Of a DNA stretch of 55,621 nucleotides, positions 16,783 through 24,494 are shown piece after piece; within the stretch, counting starts at the first letter, position 1, and each line of letters opens with the position of its first letter. Source of the stretch: Trichormus sp. M33_DOE_039 (GTDB taxonomy: Bacteria; Cyanobacteriota; Cyanobacteriia; Cyanobacteriales; Nostocaceae); the NCBI GenBank assembly GCA_015296085.1, contig DVDT01000096.1:1-55621 (forward strand), read 5' to 3'. The translations under genes were made by a program, and so were the position numbers. The notes under the pieces are model-generated. The model was not told the DNA's origin. It was given only the letters and a program-made list of their open reading frames with translations, and did not search any database.

Positions 16783-17529
16783 TTACACACTCACCCCTAA
16801 TTCAGCAACTATTTCCACATGATTGATTTGCTCTTCTATCCACATTGTAAATAAATCTCTAGTAATTTGTGTCCGTCGTTGCTCATCTAATTCGGCAGAA
16901 ATTATTTCTTCAACAGCAATTATATGTACTCCTTTGGGTGTAATTATGGGTTTGAGAATTTGGGGAGGTGTAGCAGCAAAAACCGCAGCAGCAATTTCTG
17001 GTCGAAAATCCCGTCGATAACGAATACCTTGATAACCTCCAGCACGCCTTATTTCCGGGGTTTGGATGTATTGACGAGCTATTTCTTGGAAGCTGATTTC
17101 ACCTTCTTTTAAGGCATAAAATAGCTCTAATGCTAAATCTTCATCATCTAAAATAACTTCATAAGTCACAGCCCCTGCATAATCAATTTGATGGGCATAG
17201 AAAAATGGTTCAACTTTATCTGCAAATAAATGATTTGCTAATTTAGCAGATAATAAATTGGTTTTAGCCATGTCTTCAAAATCGTCTAAAGAAAGATAAT
17301 GTTTATTCAGCCAATTCCAAGTATCTTCCGCTTTTAATAATTGGTAAGTAAAGCGCATACTATCGGCGGCTTGTTGCAATTCTTCTATAGAGATTTCAAT
17401 CCCTGCTTGAGTAGCAAATTCAGTAATAATTCTGGAAGTGGCGATCGCTTCTAATATAGTCGGAATTTGGCAGGATAATTTGAGATGATAAATAATGTCC
17501 GCGCTAGATAATTTTATAAGTTTTGACAT
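16783..17529 (-). CDS. parvulin-type peptidylprolyl isomerase linked to type I exporter
   Basis: A 248-residue SurA/PpiC-like protein: an N-terminal helical chaperone-type part (about 1-130) followed by a parvulin PPIase domain (about 135-225) with AYEVILDDEDLALELFYALK-like start, GEISFQEIARQYIQTPEIRRAGG and PIITPKGVHIIAVEEI. There is no signal peptide or membrane segment, so it should act in the cytoplasm, unusual for SurA-like proteins. The start is placed at the ATG ending at 17529 because GGGAGA lies about 8 bases upstream on the minus strand; ATGs a few codons upstream overlap that site. It is the third gene of the exporter cassette, 120 bp after the HlyD gene, suggesting it handles the exported substrate. 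Confidence 0.88.
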   Translation of the reverse strand: MSKLIKLSSADIIYHLKLSCQIPTILEAIATSRIITEFATQAGIEISIEELQQAADSMRFTYQLLKAEDTWNWLNKHYLSLDDFEDMAKTNLLSAKLANHLFADKVEPFFYAHQIDYAGAVTYEVILDDEDLALELFYALKEGEISFQEIARQYIQTPEIRRAGGYQGIRYRRDFRPEIAAAVFAATPPQILKPIITPKGVHIIAVEEIISAELDEQRRTQITRDLFTMWIEEQINHVEIVAELGVSV

Positions 17530-17649
17530 AATCATCTTCTCCCTGATCATGAGTGGTGGTGGAAATATGGGATTGGTTACTGGGCATGAGGTATGGGGGC
17601 ATGGGGCGATTTCTCCCCCTGCACCCTCTTTTTTCCTGCGCCCATCTAG

Positions 17650-19182
17650 TTAAAGCTCTAAACCGCCTTTCTGTAATCTTTTAAATGGATCTAAGACAAA
17701 ATCAATTACTCGCCGTTGACGAATAATCACTTCAGCTGAGGCTGTCTGTCCAGGGGTAAGGAAAATACGTTTATTACCAGCTTGGATATATGGTTGGTCT
17801 ATCGTAATATCCATTTCATAGGTTTCTACATTACCTTGGCTGGTGGTTTGGATTTTCGAGTCAGGAGAAATCCAACTGACGCGCCCTTCTACTATGCCGT
17901 AATCTTGGAAGGGATAGGCATCAAACTTGATTTTTACTGGCATGCCCACTTTCAAGAAACCGCTCTGTTCACTGGGCATTTGAGCTTTAAGGATTAAAGC
18001 TGTATTTTGTGGTGCGATTTGAGCCACTATCTGTCCTGATTCGACTACAGGGCCTGGTTTTTCTATAGGTAAATCAAAGATTGTGCCATCAATGGGCGAT
18101 CGCACTACTCTTTGTTGTAGTTGCAGTTTCAAAGATGCAATCTGGCTCTTGGTTTGCGCCATTTCTGATTGCAAAGTAGTCATTTGTCCTTGCAAGTCTT
18201 TTAGCTGTTCTTGGCTTTTTAAAACTGCCAATTTACCAGCTTGAACAACACTTTGATAACTACTAAGTTGTTCTTGTAGGCGGAGTTGTGCTTGCTGAAT
18301 TTCGGCTTGAATTTGACTAATTGTAGCCTGATAGCGACTGACTTCTTCTCTTAAACGCAACTGAGCTTGCATCATCTCTGCATCAGCTTGCAGTACAGAG
18401 CGTTGACTATCTTCAGCAGAGTTTTCTAATTCGACAATTTTAATTTGAGGAATCGCACCCTGGCTTAATAAATGGCGATAGCGTGTAAACTCCCGTAAAT
18501 CTCGCTGCAAACGCCTTTGCGCTAACTGTCGAAGAATCTGAGTAGAATTAATTCTTTGTCTAGCCTGTTCTACCAGGGCTTGTTTTTCCAGTTTTTGTAA
18601 ATTATAGGTACTTTGTTTAGCATCTAAATTCTGCTCGGCTTGATTCACTTGAGCCATTTTTTCCAAGGCTTGGGCTTGGTTTTGCTGCTCTTGGATATTA
18701 ATGGCTAGCATCAGTTGATTTTTTAGTAATTCCTGCTGTGCTTGCCGATTAGTGAATCCTTCTAGCTGAGTTTCGGCCTGTTCTAGTTCTTTTTGGAGAA
18801 CATCAGCATCTAATTCTAATAAAACTTGCCCAGCTTTAACCGTCGCTCCTTCTTCTACATTGACAGTTTTCACTTTACCAGCGACGGCAATACCTAGTTT
18901 TTGCGTTGCTCCCTTGGGTTCTAAACGCCCTCTGGCTGTTCCGGTTTCATCAACTTTGCTCAGAGATGCCCAAGGCAAAAAAACCACTGCAAAACTAATC
19001 AATAGGTAAAGCATGGAACGAGTCCAACGCTTGGGTAAGGCATCGAGTAATTCTTCGGTGCCATAGAACCAATCATTAGTCTCGTTGATATCTGGCGTTT
19101 GCTCATTGAAGACATAACTTTGCAGTTCATCCGCCTGTGGTGTGACTACTACGGATGATGAGTTGTGGGATATGTGTGGCAT
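17650..19182 (-). CDS. HlyD-family periplasmic adaptor of type I secretion
   Basis: A 510-residue membrane-fusion protein. A cytoplasmic N-terminus of about 55 residues precedes one transmembrane helix (about 58-76, LYLLISFAVVFLPWASLSK), then a split lipoyl/barrel domain (GRLEPKGATQKLGIAVAGKV; EEGATVKAGQVLLELDADVL), a long Gln-rich alpha-helical hairpin (about 140-350) and the returning beta-barrel part (VRSPIDGTIFDLPIEKPGPV; FDAYPFQDYGIVEGRVSWIS). It links an inner-membrane ABC exporter to an outer-membrane TolC-like channel, which is not encoded here. It lies 289 bp downstream of the exporter gene, with a dispersed repeat in the gap, so it may have its own promoter. Confidence 0.94.
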   Translation of the reverse strand: MPHISHNSSSVVVTPQADELQSYVFNEQTPDINETNDWFYGTEELLDALPKRWTRSMLYLLISFAVVFLPWASLSKVDETGTARGRLEPKGATQKLGIAVAGKVKTVNVEEGATVKAGQVLLELDADVLQKELEQAETQLEGFTNRQAQQELLKNQLMLAINIQEQQNQAQALEKMAQVNQAEQNLDAKQSTYNLQKLEKQALVEQARQRINSTQILRQLAQRRLQRDLREFTRYRHLLSQGAIPQIKIVELENSAEDSQRSVLQADAEMMQAQLRLREEVSRYQATISQIQAEIQQAQLRLQEQLSSYQSVVQAGKLAVLKSQEQLKDLQGQMTTLQSEMAQTKSQIASLKLQLQQRVVRSPIDGTIFDLPIEKPGPVVESGQIVAQIAPQNTALILKAQMPSEQSGFLKVGMPVKIKFDAYPFQDYGIVEGRVSWISPDSKIQTTSQGNVETYEMDITIDQPYIQAGNKRIFLTPGQTASAEVIIRQRRVIDFVLDPFKRLQKGGLEL

Positions 19183-19471
19183 AAATTACTTAACAGTGAA
19201 CTCTGGGGAGTAGGGAGAAATCAATTCAAAATTAAAGAACTTTTGAATTTTTTCTGTCCTGTTTCTTTGATTTAAAAATTTCCCAGTCATACCCAAGGCA
19301 ACATCTTAATTAACACCATGTGCAACTTTCCTTTAAACCTAACCCCCAACCCCTTCCCTATTAAGGAAGGGGAGCAGGAATCAAAGCCTCTCTCTGTGGG
19401 GGAGAGGTACTCTACGAGAAGAGCTTTGCTCTATGGAGAGGGTTCTAAGAATAGATGACACATTACGTCAA
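19183..19471. other. intergenic region inside secretion cassette, with long repeat
   Basis: 289 bp between the exporter and HlyD genes. Positions 19335-19449 are the inverted copy of the repeat at 6526-6660; the remainder is AT-rich and without ORFs. A promoter for the HlyD gene could lie between the repeat and 19183, but no convincing box was seen. Confidence 0.6.
19335..19449 (-). repeat. dispersed long repeat, copy B (inverted relative to 6526-6660)
   Basis: About 115 bp beginning AAACCTAACCCCCAACCCC and ending CTCTATGGAGAGGGTTCTA. Read in reverse it matches the copy at 6526-6660 block by block, except for the central part, which is TACTCTACGAGAAGAGCTTT here. It separates two genes of one secretion cassette. 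Confidence 0.8.
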
Positions 19472-22400
19472 TTACAAATTATTTGCCAATTGTTGTTGGT
19501 TCAGATAAAAGTAATGGCCTTTTCGTGTGATTAGTTGATCGTGAGTACCGCTTTCGACTAGTAAGCCACGATCTAAAACTAAAATTAGGTCAGCATGACG
19601 CACGGTAGACAGGCGGTGGGCAATAATTACACTGGTGCGTCCTTGAAGAATGGTTTTCAGGTTGTTTTGAATCAGGCGTTCAGACTCAGAATCCAAGTGG
19701 CTGGTAGCTTCATCTAAAAGTAATAAGCGGGGATCGCCCACTAAAGCACGAGCGATCGCTAGGCGTTGGCGTTGTCCGCCAGATAACATTCCCCCACCTT
19801 CACCAATTTGGGCTTCATAACCCATTGGTAATCTTTGAATAAAGTCATCAGCCCCAGCTAATCGCGCCGCTGTCATTACTTGTTCTAAGGTGGCTTCGGG
19901 GTGAGCAATGCTGATATTTTCGCGGATTGTGCCGCCAAATAAAAAGGTGTCTTGGTCAACTACACCGATTTGAGAACGGAGCGATCGCAAGGCGATACTA
20001 GTCACATCGTTGCCATCAATCAACACTTTTCCATCTGTCGGTGGGTAGAGACCCAAAATTAATTTAAACAATGTGGTTTTCCCTGAACCGCTACGCCCGA
20101 CTACGGCCACGGTTTGTTCTGGCTGAATTTCAAAGGTGAGATTTTCTAAGACATTAATATCGCTCTCTGGATGGTAGCGAAAGGTCACATTCTCAAAGCG
20201 GATGTAACCACGTAACCGAGGTAAAATTTGTCTGGGATGATGGTGTAAGTCTTCTTCGGGTTCGGCTTGCAAAATATCATTGATGCGTTCAGTGGAAATT
20301 GTCACTTCCTGTAACTGATTCCACAAAACCACTAGGCGTTGAAATGGTCGAATAATGTTGCCCAACAACATATTAAAAGCAACTAACTGACCAATGGTAA
20401 GTTGATTTTGAATTACCAACCACGCCCCCAACCATAGTAAACCTGTGGTGACTATAGTCTCAATACCAGAACTAAAAATCTGTAACTGGTTACTGATAAT
20501 CTGTCCAGCAAAGTTTTTTCTGATCACATTATTCAGTAATTCTTCCCAATGCCAGCGCACTGTCTGCTCAATTGCCATCGAACGAATTGAACGAATCCCG
20601 GTGAGGGATTGAATTAAGTAACTGTTCTCATTGGCAGTAGCACTAAAAACCTCACGGCTAATGCGGCGCAAAAACGGTGTAGCGACAAGTGCCAATAATA
20701 CAAATGGCGGAACGATCGCTAAACTGACTAATGCCATTGCCGCACTGTACCAAAACATCAGCCCCACGTAAACGAACACCGTCAGTAAATCCAAGATGAT
20801 GGAAAGGGCTTCTCCAGTCAAAAAACGCTGGATTTTTTGATTTTCTTGGACGCGTGAGACAATATCCCCCACATAACGCGATTCAAAAAACGCTAAGGGT
20901 AAACGGAAGGTATGTTTAATAAAACCAACCAACAGTGAAACGCTAATCCGGTTGGCTGTATGGTCTAGTAAATATTGTCGCAGTCCATTGACGGCAACAC
21001 GGAATAAACCAAAAATTACCAAGCCCAAACCTACAGCGTTGAGTGTCAGTGTGCTACCCTGGACAATCACCCGATCTAATAACAACTGGGTAAATAGGGG
21101 CGTAATCAATCCTAACAGCTGAATTAATACTGAAGCCGTAAACACTTCTAGCAGCACCCGTGAGTGAGGTCTGACTAACTCAAACATCTGCCAGAATGGG
21201 GTACTGGCTTCTTCGGCTGCTTGTAGTTGGCTAGTAGGTTGCAATAACAACGCGTAGCCAGTCCAACCAGTTTTGAATTCTGCTAGGGTGAGGGTGCGTT
21301 GTCCAACGGCGGGGTCGCAAATAATGGCGCGTTTTTTAGTAATTTCGTAAACGACGATGTAGTGCTTATTTTCCCAGTGAGCGATCGCAGGTAAAGTCTG
21401 TTGTGCTAACTTATCCAAACTAGCTTTTACTGGACGGGTAGTAAAACCTATCGCTTCTGCGGCTGCTGTTAAGCCTTTGAGGGATGCACCACTACGTCTA
21501 ACGTTAGCTAAATCTCGAATGCGATTCACGCTTAAATTTTTGCCCCAGTAGCGGCTAATCATCACTAAACAAGCCGCGCCACAGTCAGCCGCACTTTGTT
21601 GTTCAAATAATGGATAACGCTTGGTAATTCGTCCCCACCAATGTCCAACTTTCACCTTGGGACTGGGGAAATAGGCGCGACGAGGTTTGCTTTTTTCTGT
21701 AGAGGGGGGCTGTAGAGACGTGATAGATCTCGTCTCTACAACCGGGGATGGGGAGGGGTTACTTTCAATACTAGCACTAGATTCTCTAAACTCTGTTAAC
21801 TGCGGCCAGTATTCTAGTGCTACTTGCCAGTTAGTATGTTTGAGAATGTACACAACTGCTGATTGCGTAACTTGCCAATTACCTACATTTGCAGATGTGG
21901 TAATTGTTCCGGGTGTAAATCTGCGTCCTTGGGTATCTGTTAATTCTCCTCGCTGCAACAGCCAGATTTTGGTATCTTGCAAAAGCGACTGAGGAAGTGA
22001 ACCACCCTCTAAAGTATGACGCTCAAATAAAAATAAGGCTCTTAAAGCATCATCGACTGAACCATTTTCAGGTAACAAGGAATTTTGGCTACAAAACACC
22101 AATAAATCCCAAGTTTCTGCTTGTTTTTTCAGGCGATCGCCAATACTAGGATGTTCACTGATCAGTGCTTCTAAACTCGATTGTGACAAATAAGCTAGTT
22201 TTAAATTAACAGAAGCTCTGGCAACATAAGCACTAAATCTTTGTTCTGGAAATAAAGTCAATTGACCGAAGGATGAACCTGTTGAGAGGGTAGTGATTAA
22301 GTTCAAAGAACTATCGAGTAATCTCACTTTACCCCCAAGGATGATATATATTCCCGCCGAAGCTGTCGCAGCTTGCCAAAACTGTTTAGCGATCGGCGGT

Positions 22401-22513
22401 GCAATAATTTCCAACCCTTGGATACAGTTTTCTATTTCCTTCTCTGACAACAAATCACCCAAGGTTTGGCTAATTTGTTGTGCTAGAAATTGTTGAGAAA
22501 AACCTGACGACAT
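19472..22513 (-). CDS. C39 peptidase-containing ABC exporter with N-terminal cyclic-nucleotide-binding-like domains
   Basis: A 1013-residue fused exporter. Residues 1-230 resemble one or two cNMP-binding beta-rolls (IYIILGGKVRLLDSS; GSSFGQLTLFPE). A linker (235-295) leads to a C39 peptidase with Gln306 and Cys311 in QSAADCGAAC, His384 in ENKHYIVVYE and Asp400, so the leader-peptidase triad is intact. The transmembrane domain spans about 445-745 and the ATPase about 775-1005 with GRSGSGKTT, LSGGQRQRLAIARAL, LLLLDEATSHLD and IIAHRLSTVRHAD. Such exporters cleave a double-glycine-type leader while secreting the peptide through HlyD and TolC. The architecture is like HetC-related cyanobacterial exporters; substrate unknown. 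A palindrome is embedded in the linker coding sequence. Confidence 0.95.
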   Translation of the reverse strand: MSSGFSQQFLAQQISQTLGDLLSEKEIENCIQGLEIIAPPIAKQFWQAATASAGIYIILGGKVRLLDSSLNLITTLSTGSSFGQLTLFPEQRFSAYVARASVNLKLAYLSQSSLEALISEHPSIGDRLKKQAETWDLLVFCSQNSLLPENGSVDDALRALFLFERHTLEGGSLPQSLLQDTKIWLLQRGELTDTQGRRFTPGTITTSANVGNWQVTQSAVVYILKHTNWQVALEYWPQLTEFRESSASIESNPSPSPVVETRSITSLQPPSTEKSKPRRAYFPSPKVKVGHWWGRITKRYPLFEQQSAADCGAACLVMISRYWGKNLSVNRIRDLANVRRSGASLKGLTAAAEAIGFTTRPVKASLDKLAQQTLPAIAHWENKHYIVVYEITKKRAIICDPAVGQRTLTLAEFKTGWTGYALLLQPTSQLQAAEEASTPFWQMFELVRPHSRVLLEVFTASVLIQLLGLITPLFTQLLLDRVIVQGSTLTLNAVGLGLVIFGLFRVAVNGLRQYLLDHTANRISVSLLVGFIKHTFRLPLAFFESRYVGDIVSRVQENQKIQRFLTGEALSIILDLLTVFVYVGLMFWYSAAMALVSLAIVPPFVLLALVATPFLRRISREVFSATANENSYLIQSLTGIRSIRSMAIEQTVRWHWEELLNNVIRKNFAGQIISNQLQIFSSGIETIVTTGLLWLGAWLVIQNQLTIGQLVAFNMLLGNIIRPFQRLVVLWNQLQEVTISTERINDILQAEPEEDLHHHPRQILPRLRGYIRFENVTFRYHPESDINVLENLTFEIQPEQTVAVVGRSGSGKTTLFKLILGLYPPTDGKVLIDGNDVTSIALRSLRSQIGVVDQDTFLFGGTIRENISIAHPEATLEQVMTAARLAGADDFIQRLPMGYEAQIGEGGGMLSGGQRQRLAIARALVGDPRLLLLDEATSHLDSESERLIQNNLKTILQGRTSVIIAHRLSTVRHADLILVLDRGLLVESGTHDQLITRKGHYFYLNQQQLANNL
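21711..21740. repeat. perfect inverted repeat inside exporter coding sequence
   Basis: Arms TGTAGAGACG (21711-21720) and CGTCTCTACA (21731-21740) around a 10-base loop. This is a frequent Nostoc-type repeat motif (GTAGAGACG). It encodes part of the flexible linker between the cNMP-like and C39 domains (VVETRSITSLQ). Confidence 0.8.
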
Positions 22514-22742
22514 GGGAGAAATTCAAAATTTCAAATACTCTACGGTTAGGCTTATGCCTCCGTTCGCGTTAGCATCTCTGAAAGGGAAGGAAGGCAAGCT
22601 ACAAAATTGGGTATGTGGCAATAGGTATAAAGTAATAAAAATATTCTTTATTTACCCTTTGGATGAATCTAGGAGCGTCGCTAATGCTGTGCTAACACCA
22701 CCGCAATGGCTCACCTTTTGCCTTTTTAATTTCTTGCTTTGT
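22514..22742. other. leader of the exporter gene with dispersed repeat
   Basis: 229 bp between the HTH gene and the exporter. At about 22550-22590 it carries a variant of the short dispersed repeat (TTATGCCTCCGTTCGCGTTA and AGCATCTCTGAAAGGGA). A plus-strand frame through it has no coding features. No GG-leader peptide gene was found here on either strand. Confidence 0.5.
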
Positions 22743-23345
22743 CTATCCTCTAGCTTCTATTCCGACTTTGAATTGCCAATTCAAAGGAGATTCTGATTGA
22801 GTGGCTAAGTCAGAAATCGTAATGTTATTATCTTGAATTGTTTCATCTTCTTGAGGAGGTTTATTTTTTGGCTTAGTCGAAAGCCCCATTTGTTTTAACA
22901 GGCGATTGATATGGCGATCGCTAATGTTAATTCCCAATTCTGCTGCTAAATGTTTACTTAACCATTGAGCTGTCCAATGGGTAAAAGCATAGCCATAATC
23001 GCGAGGACTATTACTGACTAATTCCTTCAGTCTATCCATGTATTGATTATTGACAATTTTGGGTCTACCTATGGGACGTTCATTCCATTTGTGTGCCAAA
23101 CCCGCTTCTGCTATACCGATCCAATAGCGCGCCATTTCTTGAGAACAACCTAATTTTTCACAAATTTGACTTTGTGATGTTCCCATATCTGCCAGTAATA
23201 TAATTTCAATGCGTTTGCGATATTCTGGCTGTAAATTAGTTTGTAAGTGTTTGAGCAAAGTTTTGCGCTGAAAAGGAGTTAAAAACTTGCTTTCGTGCAA
23301 GTCGTAATCTTCAATAATTTGTTCTTGATGAAAATATTCAGACAT
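22743..23345 (-). CDS. HTH protein resembling the DNA-binding part of IS630-type transposases
   Basis: A 200-residue probable DNA-binding protein. A first helix-turn-helix (about 35-85: RKRIEIILLADMGTSQSQIC, EKLGCSQEMARYWIG) is followed by a linker with GRPKIVN and a second winged-helix region (about 110-165: FTHWTAQWLSKHLAAELGIN, ISDRHINRLLKQMGLSTK). This is the arrangement of the N-terminal half of IS630/IS895-like transposases, but the DDE catalytic domain is entirely absent and the protein ends in a short acidic tail. I chose the ATG ending at 23345. It lies directly upstream of, and co-directional with, the exporter gene, so a regulatory role is plausible; domestication of a transposase domain is inference. 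Confidence 0.8.
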   Translation of the reverse strand: MSEYFHQEQIIEDYDLHESKFLTPFQRKTLLKHLQTNLQPEYRKRIEIILLADMGTSQSQICEKLGCSQEMARYWIGIAEAGLAHKWNERPIGRPKIVNNQYMDRLKELVSNSPRDYGYAFTHWTAQWLSKHLAAELGINISDRHINRLLKQMGLSTKPKNKPPQEDETIQDNNITISDLATQSESPLNWQFKVGIEARG

Positions 23346-23369
23346 AATTATTACTAGGCGATATCTCAC

Positions 23370-24233
23370 GTATGTTTAGGCAAAGAGGCAGAATTGGAGA
23401 CAAGCGTTTACCCGCCTGTAAATTGCTAATTTAGAGGGTTGTTTGTCAGTATGTAATTCCTAATTGCTCAAATAATTGCCCATTAGACAAACAACAGCAT
23501 TTAGTAAAACACATCAAGAATTTGCCTCGATAAGTTGATAAATGTTCCTGAATTCTGTTGTTATGCTGGGATATATTTCAACCAAAGTAATTGGTTGTTA
23601 ATTTTAGCCAATCCACCTCAGGTTTGATGGTGTTTTTTTATCAAGGTGTTGTGAAAGACTGGAATGTAGGCTGACAATCAATCTGTAGGTAGATAGACGT
23701 AAATAAATATAATGCCAAATGTGATTGCTGAGAGAAAGGAGGAAGCGATCGCAATGATTGCAATGGCTTCTCGGTGCGTGACTTTCCGCGCAGATTCTCC
23801 GCAATAACATATTATATTTAACTATGCCTGCCCACTTAATCTAGATCGGTAATATCGCAAATACCAATCAGAGAGATGTTGCAGTTAGTTATTCATGCTA
23901 GTAAGAGTTACTAACATGAAGCTAACACGGACTGTTTTTTCATTAGCAGATCATCTTCAATCTGCATTCACCTGGAAGAAATTAACGAAAAAGTGACAGT
24001 CTCTCAATTTAGTTATTCAACCTACTGTTATTCTTGTAGAAATTTTCTTCGAGCTAGTCAATAGTTTTTATTCTGGAAAAGCAAATTTCATCAAAACTTG
24101 ATAGTGTCTTTATCAAAAGTTAACCATTAATTTAAAATTTCGCAAACTCAGGCTAATCGCTTAAAATGATGCGCTCCTTGACTCTATGGTTACTGGACTA
24201 CCAAAAAATTTTTCTAAAATTTCCATTAACTAG
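23370..24233. other. long AT-rich non-coding region
   Basis: About 860 bp without a convincing gene. It holds a 10-bp perfect inverted repeat (23438-23495), a smaller dyad AACCAA-AGTAA-TTGGTT around 23580-23597, a dyad GTTAG..CATG / CATG..CTAAC at about 23884-23926, and a 31-codon ATG frame at 23712-23807 without a ribosome-binding site. It could contain a small RNA or remnants of lost genes. Confidence 0.5.
23438..23495. promoter_or_regulatory. inverted repeat upstream of HTH gene, possible operator
   Basis: Perfect arms GTTGTTTGTC (23438-23447) and GACAAACAAC (23486-23495), 38 bases apart, located about 93-150 bp upstream of the HTH gene start on its strand. The spacing is large for a simple operator, so an RNA hairpin or repeat is equally possible. 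Confidence 0.3.
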
Positions 24234-24234
24234 G

Positions 24235-24263
24235 TTGACAAACTATGTAAAGTTAGTCATAAT
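24235..24263 (+). promoter_or_regulatory. sigma70-type promoter of tRNA-Asp
   Basis: TTGACA at 24235-24240, a 17-base spacer, and CATAAT at 24258-24263. Transcription would start near 24270, about 12 bases before the mature tRNA 5' end. This is the clearest promoter in the window. Confidence 0.85.
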
Positions 24264-24281
24264 AGGGAAGTTGCAAATCAA

Positions 24282-24355
24282 GGGACTGTAGTTCAATTGG
24301 TTAGAGCACCGCCCTGTCACGGCGGAAGTTGCGGGTTCGAGCCCCGTCAGTCCCG
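24282..24355 (+). tRNA. tRNA-Asp (anticodon GTC)
   Basis: A 74-base cloverleaf. The acceptor stem is GGGACTG paired with CAGTCCC, with discriminator G at 24355. The anticodon stem CCGCC/GGCGG encloses CTGTCAC, giving anticodon GTC for aspartate. The T-arm GCGGGTTCGAGCCCCGT is canonical. CCA is not encoded and must be added enzymatically. It is preceded by a strong promoter and followed 140 bp later by gltX. Confidence 0.97.
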
Positions 24356-24381
24356 TTCTAATCCACTAGTAATGAGTGACG

Positions 24382-24455
24382 AGTGCTGAGAGAGTTAAGT
24401 TCTGAGTGCAGACTTAATATCCTAACTTAGAACCCATGACTCAATACTCAGCACT
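24382..24455 (+). terminator. imperfect long hairpin after tRNA-Asp
   Basis: Outer arms AGTGCTGAG (24382-24390) and CTCAGCACT (24447-24455) are perfect complements, and TTAAGTTCTGAG/TAACTTAGAAC-type segments inside can pair further. It ends in TTGTTATAG, a weak T-rich tail. Composition resembles the dispersed CTCAGCACT repeats of Nostoc. Possible terminator or repeat between tRNA and gltX. Confidence 0.4.
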
Positions 24456-24494
24456 TGTTATAGTAATCATTGCTTTGCGAAAGAGAGAACTACT

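Noticed and set aside
22512-22796. 94-codon plus-strand frame upstream of the exporter, considered as secretion substrate
   Set aside because: It overlaps a dispersed repeat and the end of the HTH gene, has no leader with a double glycine and no ribosome-binding site.
23604-23810. 68-codon minus-strand frame and an overlapping 31-codon plus-strand frame (23712-23807)
   Set aside because: No ribosome-binding site, low-complexity composition and no family features; both run through a HIP1 site in a non-coding region.
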